64,000 bases of DNA from Gnetum montanum (GCA_015680685.1 MNCI01004442.1:19380-83379), one strand, 5' to 3'; positions 47,695 through 61,060 are shown, numbered from the stretch's first letter. Translations and numbers: made by a program. Notes: generated by a model not told the origin, from the letters alone.

Positions 47695-48180
47695 GATACT
47701 TCATCACCACTAATTCTTATTTTCTTGGTGCATAAGTAGGCTCTTATCAATGCTCATCAATGACACCTCAAAAATACTTTCTTACTTTAAATTGTTATAT
47801 TGATCAAGCTTCCTAATAGTAGCTTCTACTTCATGGTCCTATGCAAGGTGGAATACCTAGTTAACCATAACCAAGGTAATCTAAATCATGTAAAATTACC
47901 TACTGTGTAGATCTTACTTCCCTATATGTGTCTAGATAATATTATCAATCTCCTGTTAATTTGATTACATGGGGAAGTTTCAGATCCCATGGTAGGAATT
48001 TCTATTGCAAGTGCCAATGTGAGAACCATGGGACTACATCCACATAACCCTATCCATCTTATGAAGAGAAAAATCATTTATGCAAGAATAAATCCCATAT
48101 TTAGGAGATTTTTATCAAATTCCCTTATCATAATCAAGATGCAATATCTACTTTAGAAGCAAGTGTCATGATGATGTAAG
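47695..48180 (+). pseudogene. Possible gypsy gag C-terminus
   Basis: Plus-strand frames upstream of the protease remnant include a Cys/His-rich YCKCQCENHG near 48010 that could be a decayed knuckle. Weak; otherwise nothing recognised. Confidence 0.3.
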
Positions 48181-48188
48181 GCAACAAG

Positions 48189-48640
48189 GTGGTACCTGAT
48201 GGTGATTTTAGACCATCTCCATATCTACAATGGCTACATGGAATGGTCAAAGAAGGATATTTTCTTAAGAAATTATCAGATCCCGACAATCCCATGGTGG
48301 AAATTCAAATTAGTGAGAAAGATCATTGCCTATCTCTTTTTAACTCTATCTATAGGGTCAATATCATCTCATTGTAGCAATACCTTGATTTGGGGCTTTC
48401 TTCTCTTAAGTGTACTAACATTTTGCTAGAGCTAATGGACCAATCCTATGCATATCCCATGGGATAGATAAGTGATGTAATGACTTTTGTTGCAAGTTGG
48501 TCATATCCTAGAAATTTCCTACTGATCAAATTAGAAAAAAAGGTGAAATAAAGCTTCCCTATTATCATGGAAAGATCCTAATTAAGCACCACTGATGCCA
48601 AGTTGGTCTTCCAAGACCTTCACCTTGAAAGCAATAAAAC
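48189..48640 (+). pseudogene. Gypsy-type retroviral-like aspartic protease remnant
   Basis: A single plus-strand frame reads FNSIYRVNIISL (position of D-S-G-A-S-V-N-I), YLDLGLSSLKCTNILLELMDQS, YAYPMG-x-ISDVMTFVASWSYP, then FPIIMERS-x-LSTTDAKLVF, matching the usual LGRPWLATADA end of plant gypsy proteases. The catalytic Asp reads Asn, and stops occur after YPMG, after KKVK and at the Trp of the L-G-R-P-W block. No gag core, reverse transcriptase or LTR was found nearby, so it is an isolated fragment. Confidence 0.7.
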
Positions 48641-50910
48641 AGATCACACTAGAAGAATGAATTACGAGAAAATTCCTTACTATCCTTCCTAATCTTATAG
48701 CATCATGTGCATTCAAGTGAGTCAAATGAAAACATCAATGGGAAATACTTGGTATGCTATAATGAATATCTTTCACCTTTAAGCATATAAATTACTTAAT
48801 TTAACACTCAAAGGTTTACCAAGTAATAGACATGGATCAGTCATGAGGAAGATACTTCCCATGCCATATCAAAATTTGATTTTCTTACTATTTTTGTTTA
48901 TTCAGTTAATAAGTTAGTGTGTTTAGTTAGAATTTAAAAAGAGAAGAAAGAGAAGAGAAAGATATATATTTAGTAAAATCATAATGATAATAAGAAGAGA
49001 TGATGGGAAGAGCAATGTAAGTTCAAGCTTATTGCTCCATGATAATTGGTATTTTTACCATCTAAATTGATTCTATAATTACTTACTTTGAAACAAAAAT
49101 GAGTTTTTAAACTAATACTAATGCAAATCTCGTAGTCCAAGAAAATCTCCTACTCATCCATATCCATGGCCATTAAGGTCTAGAAGTCTCTTTCTTAGTG
49201 AACTTTGGTAATATCAGTTATTTCTTTCACCCAAATCCCAAATCATTTATCCTAATGATCAAATTCATCATCCTTGATCTAAGACTTGATTCTATTTGAA
49301 CTCAAATTTTTTTCCTTTATTTGGTCATGGCATTATGATCCCTATTGAGATGTGGAATTTATTAGTGCATCCAAAGGGATTGAGAAGAGGATTTTGGTAG
49401 AGAAAAATTTGGGAAGTCTACTATGCATACATTTATTGGAGGAAAACCATACTAGAATCTTAACTTATGGATGCTCAATGGCACATTGCCTTGGTTCAAC
49501 TTCACTAATGGTTAGACAATAAAATAATCAAGGTTAGATGCCACTAGAAGTGGTAGGTGTGGCCTTGCACTTGGAAGGGAGAATTGGGGACCCTATTACG
49601 TGGATGAGTAGTGGTGAAACGTTGTAGTGATGGATTCCTCATGAGATGTAGGATGTACTGACATGCTTGATGAGCTAATTGAATGGTTGGCTGAGGATTT
49701 AGTAATAATTTACTACCTCCTTTTTCTCTCTCATCCATTATTCATTCTGCATCTCTTTCATTTCATTCTTGTCCATTATTGTGTGTAGAAAAAACTCAAT
49801 CAAGAAAAGTAAAGGATGATATTTGATGCCATGTCTCATTGGTTGTTGGGAATCCATGGGTGTATCATCAATGGATTTTCCAAGGGCAAGAAAGTCATCT
49901 ACCTACTATGGGAAGGATCCACTTGTAAATCCTTAGTGGATTAGCATAGTAAGGTAGTGAGCTAATGATTATCTCTTAATGATGGTAATGGTTACATTCC
50001 ATAATGTACTTGATTGGTCCTTCCACTTGTGTGAGTGTTAACGCTTTTTGCTTCAAGGTTTGATCATGATACACTCTCTTCAATTCATCTCATATATACT
50101 TGTATTTCATTATTCTTGGTGCTCTGATCATTATTCCATTTTTCTAACCCCTATTTCGTAGCTTTTGGTCCATGGAAATGCATTAATTAATCAATTAACT
50201 TGTTTTCATGATTACAAATGTTGTTATAGATAAGTTTGCAATGCTTTAGTTATCATGCTTCTTAAACATCTTGCTAGGTTTATTCATGGTTATTTAGGTT
50301 TGTTATTGAAATTGTACATGGCTTTGATAGTCAAGAAAGGTAGGTTTAACACATAAATGATGAAGTTTGGCATTTTTTTTCATATTTGGGAGGGTGCATT
50401 GATACATCCCCTACATTAACATAAGGGTGTCAACATCCTGATACAAAAACAATTCTTCCTATGCTAGTAGACTCGTATAAATGGAAAGTCCTTTCAAACT
50501 CATTTCCACACTTTTCTTTTCATTTTTTACTCTCTCTTTGCTCTATTTTGGCACAAACAAGAAAAAATCTATCATATTTTCACCTCATAAGTTGGACTAG
50601 TGACATTTTAGCACACATTCCTCTTAGTCTTTATTGTCCTTAGTGTTACTGTCATGGTTTAAACCTAATATCTTATAACTTATTCATGAAGAGAGGCATT
50701 AACTTGGGTATGTATTTAATGTATTTGATAGTTATATAAGCATATTATTCTACCTTATTTATAATTACCCATGTACACCATGATTTGATAATTATGATAA
50801 TATTTCTCAAGTATTTCTAAGGATTGTATTTATCATATTTTCACATGTAATTTTTATAATGGTTGATGACACTCAGAGGACTTACTTTATTTTTAATACT
50901 CTTAATAACT
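48641..50910. other. Intergenic, nothing recognised
   Basis: No supported frames. Reverse transcriptase motifs were looked for downstream of the protease fragment and not found. Confidence 0.5.
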
Positions 50911-52060
50911 CATTTTGTTAGGCAATTATGATCAAAGCTGCATAAACCAAGAAGGGCTAAGATTGAACAATCTCAAATCTCCATCTATTGATCCTTCCAT
51001 AAATCATCAATTCTCAAGGAGGAGGAAGGAGAAGAGCTCAAATCTCTTGATCTAGAATCTACAACACCTACTCTAAAAAAACCTCCACTTAGAAGTAGAT
51101 CAAAAAATAGGAAGTTATGTTATCGATCTTTGGGTTAAGCATGTGCACAACAAGAAGCAACTGAGCAAGTGCTAGGAAAGCTAGCAAAAGATAAAGATGA
51201 TAAACCTAATGACATCTAAGAAGGTGTAATTGCACAAGATAGCTAGTAGTGACTAATTCATGAAGAAAAGAACTACCATAAATTACTTTAGCCTAGTCCT
51301 CCTAAGCTCAATGAGTCACTAGAACAAACGACCTTCTATGAGTACATCATCTAATCTTTCACATAGTACTAGTATGAGATGGAAAAATTTTACCAAAGCC
51401 ATGCAGCAGATGATGCCATGACTTCTTTTTGAAGGGATTCCTATGCCTATTTCCACATGGATAATCTCTAAGGCTACAAGATTTCCAAATGAGTGAGTGA
51501 ATAACTAATGGACAAAGATCCATAAAACTAATCCTAATCTCAAGTCAAAAATCCTATTTCAGGCTTTTGACATGAATAAAGAAAAGGTGAAGATGTTCAC
51601 AGTTCCCTTGGTTTATAACGTTATGTAGAAAATTATCACACATAACTTGTTATCTATCAAATGACCATTAGATATCTTTGATCAATGGGTGAGGGGAAAG
51701 TGGCCAAAAGTTGTGGCAATGATGAGAGGGATGTGCATCATTAACATCTCATTTTTTTCTCTACAAGGCTTCGATTTAGAAGACTGAGGATGTGGCTAAA
51801 GATAAAAGGGAGGTGTTTGTCTTTATAGGGTTAATTTAAAAACTTTGTGAAGTGATAAGAATAGTGAATCATATGGGATGTTATCCCAAAAATATAGGAA
51901 TGAGGGACTGGAAGAATATAATGGTGGTGGCTCCAGGGCAACATCTAGAGGCTATTTGGGCCATACTAGATTCAGAGGATGAGTTGCCTTCTACAAAGGT
52001 ATCTTATATCTGCTCTTTAGACCAACTTCATTAATTTCAAATAAGAGCACCATCCATGCC
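50911..52060 (+). pseudogene. Decayed TE-type ORF of unknown class
   Basis: Plus-strand frame after TTTTGTTAG|GCAATTATG contains KPPLRSRSKNRKLCYRSLG, EQVLGKLAKDKDDKPNDI and a Tyr-rich MEKFYQSHAADD. After a frame change it reads PLDIFDQWVRGKWPKVVAMMRGMCIINISFFSLQGFDLE, then an open stretch at 51852-52031 (VNHMGCYPKNIGMRDWKN). Stops fall mostly at probable Gln or Trp sites. It resembles accessory proteins of plant LTR elements in composition, but no family was recognised. Confidence 0.4.
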
Positions 52061-52526
52061 CTAAACCTCTCAACATATATAGGTAAGATGACCTAACAAA
52101 TTTGTCTGGCAACTATCTAGTTTCAGCATTAGAAAAAGGTAGGAACCTCTTCTTGGTGATGGTTTTCAACCCATGAGACAAGATGAAGATGAGGGGCAAG
52201 CTATCATAATTCATGTTGAGGGTTTGGTTGATCTTGGTAGCAATTTCTTCAACATGATGGTAGCCATCAAGGATGGTCAGGCTATGAGAAATGATCTCTT
52301 TCAGTTTCCTTCTTCCTTGTGAATGATCCATGCATGGTCCATCATAATACCATGATTTAGTCTTAGATCCATGTACCTTCATGAAGTGTTTCCTCTTCAT
52401 ATTGATCAAGACCCAGAGTACAAAATATCCAGCATGTGGTGGAAGTTCTCTAGGTATCCACTAATCAACCTAGGATTATTCATTGGACGAAAGAAGAGTA
52501 AAGGATTGATCAAAGCTTAGTTATAG

Positions 52527-52795
52527 ATCGATGACACTTAATAATATTTAGTCTATAATAGTCCATCAAAGCTTATCAACAATACTAAATAATTTTATCT
52601 AAGAAGCCAACAACTAGTTGTAGATTGGTAATGCTAAATAATATTTTGTCCATAATGGTCTAAGAGAGCTTATTGGTAACACTAAATAATTTTCCATCCA
52701 TAACACTTTATGAGAGCTTATTGATAATGCTAAAAAATATTCTCATCTATAATGATTCATGGATGCCTATTGGTAATGCTAATGAAATCCAAGCT
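52527..52795. repeat. 48-bp tandem repeat, about five and a half copies
   Basis: Units start at 52527, 52575, 52624, 52672, 52720 and 52769 (48-49 bp each). Consensus resembles ATTGGTAATGCTAAATAAT...GAGAGCTT. Confidence 0.88.
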
Positions 52796-53569
52796 TTTTC
52801 ATAGAATCTACAACATGATCAAAGCTTTCAAGAATATCTTTTTATACTACTATTTTTTCCAATTCAATGTGTGTCCATGCTCAGAAAAAACAAACTATAT
52901 AATTGGGTATATATGCCATGTTTTTGATTTCTGCCATGTTTCTAATTTCTCTACTAAATAATGTTCTATACTTGCATGCAAAGGATTTGGTAAGGGTGTA
53001 GATCTCTCCTTATAAGAACAAAAAGGATTCTCTCAATCAAATTATAGATATGTATTATAAATATAGAATTAAGCTAGTTTACCTTCATTTACCATGTTTT
53101 CACCTATTTATGTATATTTTTGGATTGATGGTTCAAATGGTTAAATTATCTTTATTTACTATGTTCTAACTATATTGCAACTTTTTCAATTAACCTAATA
53201 ATAATAATATACTATCAAATTAAATTATAATAAGCACTTTAATTTTTGGCAATACACATTCTAATTATAAAATTGAAACTTAGGTTTTATTAAATCTAAA
53301 GATCCAAAGGATAGACAAGCATTAGATTTGTATCATGAAAGTTAAATATAGATTCAACAAAGTGAGCGAAAAAAATTCATATAACTAGAAAAAAATATAT
53401 AAATCCTATTGCTACTTTACATCTAAAAAATACTATATTTTTGTCTTAAATATTCATTTTGAGGTAACTAAGAAAAACATTTTGCTTTTCATCAAGTCCT
53501 CTTAAACTACATAGCCTACATGTGTATTCTTTAGAAATTTATGTGTATCCACTAATTTCTATTTTAAGA
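52796..53569. other. Intergenic, nothing recognised
   Basis: Very AT-rich; no frame or repeat partner. Confidence 0.5.
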
Positions 53570-53905
53570 TGATGTGAACTCAAATTAGGCTCCTTAATGA
53601 ATATGTGACATCTTATTAGGAGTATATTTGATAGATAATGAACTGCTAAGTTTAACTAGATTACTTCTTATGGGTTCTAAATAAAATTTGTTATTATATT
53701 TAACCATAAGTAACATATTAATAAGAACTTTGGACATGATTACTAAATAGACCTTAAAACTCAAGTTTAGCTTGTTGATAATCTTTGGTACCACTAAGGC
53801 TAAAATATCCTAAATAACTATAATTAGTTTAATAGTCAAATATCCTCAAATAGCTATAGTTACTTTAATGGAGACAGAGAATAGTTATAACCTGCCTTGA
53901 ACCCA
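53570..53905 (-). repeat. Truncated R-type LTR
   Basis: Matches the left part of the X2-associated LTR (39747-40090): TGATGTGAACT, CTAAGTTTAACTA, AAATAGCTATAGTTA. Cut on the right about 15 bp before the X3 duplication begins. Confidence 0.75.
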
Positions 53906-53921
53906 TGAAACCCAATAATAC

Positions 53922-56900
53922 TAAATATCCTATGCCAAAAAGAGGCATAGTCCTTCATAATACACACACACACACACAAGTAAACTCCTCTCATTGCAAC
54001 TTTCAAGGCTTTTTTAAGCATTGAATGAAAGAAGCTCTCACTTCTTTGATTTATAGTATTTGAGCAAGCTTTTGTATGCTTCGTTGAAACTCTCCTAACT
54101 TCATTCTACTCTTCTTTTCTTATCTCCTTCTAAGTATGGTTCTCTCATCTTGAGGAGTGAACCCCACTTCATGGATTGATCTCTCAGACTCCCATAAGTT
54201 TCAACTACATAAGTTCTTTTAATTACATACATTTCACATGTTTCCTTCATAGTTTTTTCACATTCTCATGTTTTTTCAAGAATCTAAAGTCATGAGAGGT
54301 GGAGTATCCAACACCTAACCATATGAGATACAAGTGTTTATGTGCAGTCCCAATTAAACTCTGTAGATAAGGCAATGTGTTTATAGTAGTAATTGATTAG
54401 CATTTGTGATCATTGTCTTTCCATGTGAGTTGGTAAAACGAATGCATATGGTTTAACTCATGATAAGCTATATGATATTGATGTTGAATTGGCCATTAAG
54501 CTCCTAGTAAACATGAAGTGAAAGTAAAGGTTTCTAAATCTAACTGATAGTAAAACAAGTCTAAACTAGCCTATGTGATGAGCAGCTAGTCCTGATCTTT
54601 TGGTCACACCTTGGACTTCATGAAACTACTACTAGGATTACCAAGTACCACACTATTAGGCAGACCAAGTGATAGTACTATTGCGTTACCAAGTAGTTAC
54701 ACTTATGTGCTTGAGATTAGTTGTACTCATTCCACTTAACAACATTAAAAGCAAATACAATTAATGGTAAACATTAACTATGAAAATAGTAAACAATAAA
54801 CTAATTAGAAATAAAAATAGAACTAAGTGCTACTACAATGATGTATAGTAATCTCAATCTTTATTGTTGTGCATGAAATGCCTCCAAATACATCACACTT
54901 GAATAAAGATTTTATTTAACTACAAAACATCACACTCGAATAAAGATTTTATTTAATTACAAAACATCTCACTGTGAGCACACACTGCCAAGTACTAAAT
55001 TCAACAAAACAAACTGAAAGAGTTTTGTTCCTAGGCTAATGTATCTACTATAGGTTGGCATGCATTCAGCAATATCGTTTATACGATACTATATATTGAG
55101 ATATGATATCATAACTATGGTATCGTGCTGCAAATTTTTTGGATTTATCATACCTGCATGACTGATTGAAAACTTGTTCTCAAGTTAAAACAAAATGAGG
55201 ATGGAGTTCCTTATAAAATTGGAAGGTAAATTTACATGACACTAACTTCTATATACATGACTCTCTAGTGCTGCAATGGAGTTTACAAAAATGAATAGAT
55301 TACATGACAATTTTAATAAAAAATGAAAAAAAAAAAACAAAATTTGGTGAGGTTGAGTGTAGCCCTATGTTATTCCAGGCAGAGGTGGATCTTCCATTGG
55401 TTTCTTCAGCTTTTTGTCAGGTTTCATAAATTGGTACCTATTCAGGAGCACCTGCAACTTTTCTTCTTCCTTTCTTGGATCATGGACCATCTATTCTGAT
55501 CAACCAATGTTTGATGGATTTGGCATGTTCCATAGACATGATAGTTGTAGAAACATCTGATTGGCTTTAATGTAGCATGTCACAAAATATTATCTCTCTT
55601 CTTCAAAAGCTCTAGCCTTTTCTATAAGTCCATGATAGTCTATTAATCTTCTAGCCATATTTGCTACAAAATCATTTTGACCTTGGTAGCCAACCTTCAA
55701 TACTTCTAGTTCTAAATTTGTTACTTGAGATTTCTGTAGAGCATCTTTTCATTCTACAAACTCTTTCTCATATAAGGCATAGGTGGCTACTACTTCTTGT
55801 TCTAGCTCATTTCTAGGCCTACCTACTCTTAACATGGCTAAAGTAGCATAACAAAGATTTTCTAACACCATGTATTCTTTTAAATCCTCTATTTGCATGT
55901 CTTTATTTTTCACTATCACTTTTGTAGGTATGGGACATGTTGTCCAAGATGGGTTGCTATTCTAGATTTTTTGCTGACATGGAATCAATTTTGGCCTTTT
56001 CCATTTAAATCTCTTTCTCATTAATTTTTTTATACATTCCCACTTAATCTCAAAAGTGTTTCTTCAACCTTTCATGTTTTTTAGCCTCATTTTTCCATGT
56101 GCTGATTTCGATAACTAATTTTCATCTAATGGCTCATACCTCCTCTATAGAGAGGGTTCTATTTTTTCTTATGAGGTGGCTCATATCTTGGTTGACCCTC
56201 ATCAGTTGCTCTCTTAACTGATGGATACCTTCTTTCAAAATGTTTTTCTACTTTTCTGTTATGGCCAACCTCATTTTGTCTACAATAAGTTATTTATTTT
56301 CTTCCTATAAGGCAGCAAGTGTTGTGGCATGGGCTTTTCATACTACCTTTTCTTTCTCATTTGCTATGTCTTTATTGTTCTTAAGGATGAAATTGATCTA
56401 CTTAGTTTTGAATTGTGCTATCTAATTTGGTGCTATGAACTACATTGGATCTATCCATTCTACTCTCATGGCTACAAGCTCTTCTTGTAATTGACGAAGC
56501 TCATTCTCAGCATGTTCTGCCTTGGTTTTAGCTATGATTAATTTTTCTTTGGTGATAATTAATTTAGATTGTATTATAGTGATATCACTAGGAATATTAA
56601 AGAGATTTGTCCTAACATGTCCTATCTACAATAGTCTATCTAATGCATCTTCATGTTCTGTAAGATTCATATAGGTACCAGCTATCATTTGAGCATCTTT
56701 GGTTCTAAAAATATCATATGGTGGCACAACAAGTATATTAAATGATTCTTTAATATGATCTATGATCACTTTTGCAACTCCCATTACATTATGATGTTGC
56801 ATGATCACAATTGTGGCTCCTTCTCATGATTCAAGCACCACTTGGAACAATGTGGTGTTCCTAGAAATTTGTTGTGACCACTAGATCTCTCCACTAGACT

Positions 56901-58691
56901 ACAATGATATTTTTCCATTAGCAAGATTAGTTGACATGGTTGATCTAACTACATCACCAATGACATTGAATATATTGGCCTCTTCTCTTCCTCCCCAACT
57001 GATAGTTTCTACAATTTTTTGTAGATGACTCATCAAAGGTCTATAATCTTGTGGCAATGATGATGAAACTTGTGGTTGTTGATGTTGTTATCCTATGGTT
57101 TGGGTAGTCTCCTCAATGCCTAGTTGTTCTTCTAATTGATCCTTTTTAGGAGGCACTGGCTTGAGCATTTTAGCACAAGAAGCATTCTGTACCTTCCATA
57201 ATACATTGTTTGTATACCCTAAGATGCCAACTCATCTAGATAACTTCTGGATAAGGTAATGGAATGGAAGTATTAACTTCCTTACTTTCTTCTCCTTGAA
57301 CTACCTTTTGATTTCTATGAACTAGAGGTGAGTGATGTTTCCATTGAATTTTCCTATTAATATTGCACTTCCTCTAGTCACATATGTAGAGATTCAATTT
57401 AATCTTTTGGTATGAAATAGGTGATAGGTGAAAATTTTAAAATAGATCTTTTCTTCTATTGTTACTTAATTGTATTTTTTATCTTCTTTGCCATACACCC
57501 ACTACAACCACAACTTTCTAGTGTTTGTGTCAAATCTAGTTGATATTTGTGCCACCATTGCTTCTTGATTAGCCACATTCAATACCTTTGCAATTAACTT
57601 AACTAAGTAAGATACTAAGATTCCTTTAATTTTGATTGTAGCATTAGCTTCTCAATTTTGCCAAAACTAGAGTGTTTCTACTAGACACCATTCTCCAATG
57701 TTTATCAAAGTAGGCCACAAAGAAGATAACTGAAGTTGGGCCTTAACATCTTCTTATGAAAATTTCAAAAATAGAAAAAAATTGAACTCCATAATGACTA
57801 TTGATATGATGGATTTTTCATGAATAGACTAAAGGCATTAAGGGGGTAGTGTATGTTGCTGTCCCTAGATGGGTACTAGTGGAACATCCACTTCTGCTTG
57901 AGAAAATTACTTTGTGATAGGAGTTTGTTGATGAATTCTAAAGGATTGTGCTTGCTGCTCTCCTTATTATGCTTGTGGATTTTGCTTGCTTTCTTGTCCT
58001 CTTCCATGGCCTCATGATCTTTTACTTACTAGTCATGGAAGTTCTCCTTGTGCTCCTCTTTTTGGGACCATCTACAATCAATCAAGGGTCTATAATTACT
58101 AGAGTATTTTCATAAATGAGCACCAATTTGATACCTTGCTCATACCCTTAGTTATATCAAGCTCTTAGTTCATTATGACTGTACCAATAGAAAATGTTTC
58201 AACAACAACACCATTAGTCCTTTTAATAAGTGGCACGATCAATTAGAAGTCTTCTTAAAGTTGTTTTATCCTTAACATGAGTGATTTACTTCAGAAATTC
58301 TTGATATGTCTTTTTAGACTTACCCCTATAATAGCTTCTAGTTGTTAGTAATTTCAAAAAAAAATGAACTCAAATTTCCCTTAGTAACATGCACCCATAA
58401 CTAAGGTGAGCACTCTAAGATCACATAGAATTGAAAATCATGCAAATTGGGGTAATAATGAGTAAGTTATGGGCATTAGAAGTTGGAGTGTTAGAGCTCT
58501 TAGCTAGAAAGAAAAATTGGTAACAAATCCCTTCATCTAAACTTGAGAAATGAAAAAAACTTTTATAACAACCACATGCTATATATAGAATCTATGGGTG
58601 CAATATCAAAAATGTGACATTGTAAATTCAATATCATAGGTGCATGTGATATCATAGATACGATGTCACCATAGAGAAATAAAAATTTTCT
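53922..58691 (-). mobile_element. X3: segmental copy of the left part of X1
   Basis: Nearly identical to 27054-32392: flank with microsatellite, 3' LTR (54290-55150), ORF2 (58071-55365) and part of the gag-ORF2 spacer. The 5' LTR and gag are absent. The copy includes 368 bp outside the X1 LTR and stops inside the spacer, so it arose by DNA duplication or misassembly rather than by transposition. Differences include a 39-bp tandem duplication in the LTR (54890-54966), a loss of about 30 bp covering the LTR TATA region near 55050, and a 27-bp deletion near 56336. Confidence 0.85.
55365..58071 (-). pseudogene. X3 ORF2
   Basis: Same start (M-V-P-K-R-G at 58071), segments and stop as X1 ORF2; about 902 codons. 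The 60-residue open stretch at 56808-56626 is identical to that at 30514-30332. Inactive, sharing the X1 stops, so decay predates the duplication. Confidence 0.75.
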
Positions 58692-60511
58692 AAGAGTTGC
58701 TAGATGGTGAGCATAGCATGTTGCACTTTCTAATTCTCCTAAGAGTTGCTCCATATTTTTTACAGCATTTGGAGCCTCCTCAAGAATTGGATGAAAATAT
58801 GATGAAACTCCAGCATATACTAAATCATAATTCATCTTGAAGTTTCATGACTAAGATTCCCATAGATGATAGACACCTTTGCGAATTAAATAGGGTTTAT
58901 TATCTGAGATTCGTTGTCTAATGCACCAAAGAAGTACAAGTTCTTCTTCAACAACCGCCACTATCTTTCCCATCGAATAAGAAGATCCTGAGATTGAGAA
59001 AGAAGAAGTCACTAGAACAAACTTAGAAAATAATGTTGGTGCTACATGTGGAAGAGAACCTCTTCCAAGTGTCGTAGAAAATAAAGGTACAACTAGTGAT
59101 CTAGGTGGTAGAATGGGAGTTTGTGCAAAAGTAGCACCTACATTAACATGCATCTCCCAGACAAAGTACTATCGCTCCATAGACCTCTACAACACTAAAA
59201 AATCAAATTAAAATCAACATCATACAAAAAAAAAGAGGGAAATATTTAAACCTTTAAATAACTAAAACTTACCTCTAGTTGCTTTCCCTTATCTTGTCTT
59301 GAACTCTACCGAGTTTGTTGGGATTGTTGTGGAGCTTGTTGTTGGGTTTGTTGTCTTATAACTATTGAACTGCCAGAACTTTGCCTAGTACATTGCCTCT
59401 ACAAAAAAGAAATTATTAAAAAAAACAAATTTATAGATAAGACATAAAACTAAGTTATATTTAAATATATACCTTTGAAGTAGAGAGCAAGATCTATTCT
59501 TCTAATTGAACCATATCAAAGGATGAAATACCTAGAACTTCCTCAACCTATGTAACTTCAGCACTCTGTGTTGGTTCATTTTGTAGTACAGATTACACCA
59601 TCAAATACATAAAATAAAAACATAATCAACAAACAATGAAATAATAAAAACATGAAAATACCTCACTAATTTTCTTCTAACTCTGAGCTTGCTGTAAAGC
59701 CAATTGACCCTTCTTGGCACCCATAACCTTACTTCTTATAACTCTTTCATCTTCAAGAAATTCAAGACACAATCAAGGATTGTAACAAGTAAAACATTTC
59801 TTAGGATGATCATAACTTAGGATCATACACATGATTAAGGGTATACAGCATAGGATATAGGATTTTGAAAGATTTTGTTGGGCAACGGTAATTTCAATCA
59901 TAGCAGTATACTAGGCAAAGAAACAAGACAATGACCAATCATAAACTCTACCAATTATGGCACCATGAAGTATGAAAATAGAATAAGAACTAACATTGGA
60001 TTGTTTTCTATACCATAAAACCTTGCTACTGATGAATAGACATAAGTCAAAGTGAGCATCATTAATGAAATCTTTACGAAAAAATTGGTTTTCATGAATG
60101 GTAGAATCAGTAACATAATCAGATAATTCCTTCTTACAAAGAGATTTAAATTGTTGAGAATGAGTTGAAGGAACTAAAGGATCTTCTCCTTGCTGAAAGC
60201 CTAAGACTACTTTAATATCAAGAGGAAGGATCGTTACTACTCCAAAAACTAATTGAAAAATAGTAGTTTTCTTATTATCATACTACTCAAACCACTCTAA
60301 AAGAATACTCTTACATTGGAAAAGCTTACAAATTGAAAAAACAAGTAAATCAACTAACCTAGAAGTGGTAAAGAACTGAAAATCATCCTTCCCAAGCAAG
60401 CTAAGAAACCCGATCAGAAGTAGTAAGGATATTATTTTAATGTAAAAAAAATTAGGCAATAAAGCCACTACCTGAAGGGGCCTAAGGTGAAGCTTGATGT
60501 TTAGGAGTCAT
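58692..60511 (-). pseudogene. Decayed multi-exon gene of unknown family
   Basis: Main exon about 60468-59662: over 250 codons with only four stops in the last 220, including VFGVVTILPLDIKVVLGFQQGED, FKSLCKKELSDYVTDSTIHENQ and HGAIIGRVYDW, ending KKISE|GTATTT. Exon 59565-59473 (31 codons), exon 59398-59273 (42 codons, Gln-rich QQTQQQAPQQSQQ) and exon 59186 to about 58692 (VNVGATFAQTPILPPRS, DNKPYLIRKGVYHLWES, NAVKNMEQLLGELE). All three introns (96, 74 and 86 bp) have GT-AG ends and are phase 0, and the frame stays open across them. A possible first ATG is 60511. Most in-frame stops are TAG, probably from CAG. X3 cuts the last exon. No known domain recognised. Confidence 0.65.
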
Positions 60512-61060
60512 GAATTATTTATAATAGAAAATCTTCAAGCTTCTTCATTGATAATCTTTCACTGATATTAGGTTGTGAGGAGTAAATCATTTTACTTCTC
60601 ATATTTATAATACAATTGTAGAAATCATAGAAAAAAGCCAAGAGAAAGTATAACTTCATATAAACAAAGATTTAATAAAAGCTAACGTATACTTTTTTTT
60701 TAAAGAAAAGCTAATAATTAAATTTTGGTTTTAAAAACTAACATTCACTTTTTTGGATTTTGTGATTTTTAGGTTCACTAAAGTGATATTATCTACAGTT
60801 TAACCTAAAGTACTGTCCAAGACGATTCCAACAGTACCAATTTCATCAAAATTCAACTTACAGTTTGAAACATATGGCCATGCTCGAGTTACGTGCAGTC
60901 TAAAATTAATATATATATATATATTATTTATATTTAAAAATTTATAATAAAAAATTAAACAAGGGATCTCATGTTCAAACTTGAGCCTCAATTATTACGA
61001 AAACTAAATATATATATATATATATATAATATTATTATTATAAAAAATATAATAATAATG
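60512..61060. other. AT-rich intergenic DNA with (AT)n runs
   Basis: Contains (TA)n at 60907-60924 and 61007-61028; no frame supported. Confidence 0.6.

Noticed and set aside
52113-52409. 98-codon minus-strand open frame
   Set aside because: No recognisable motif; no homologue inside the window; direction uncertain in a decayed TE region.
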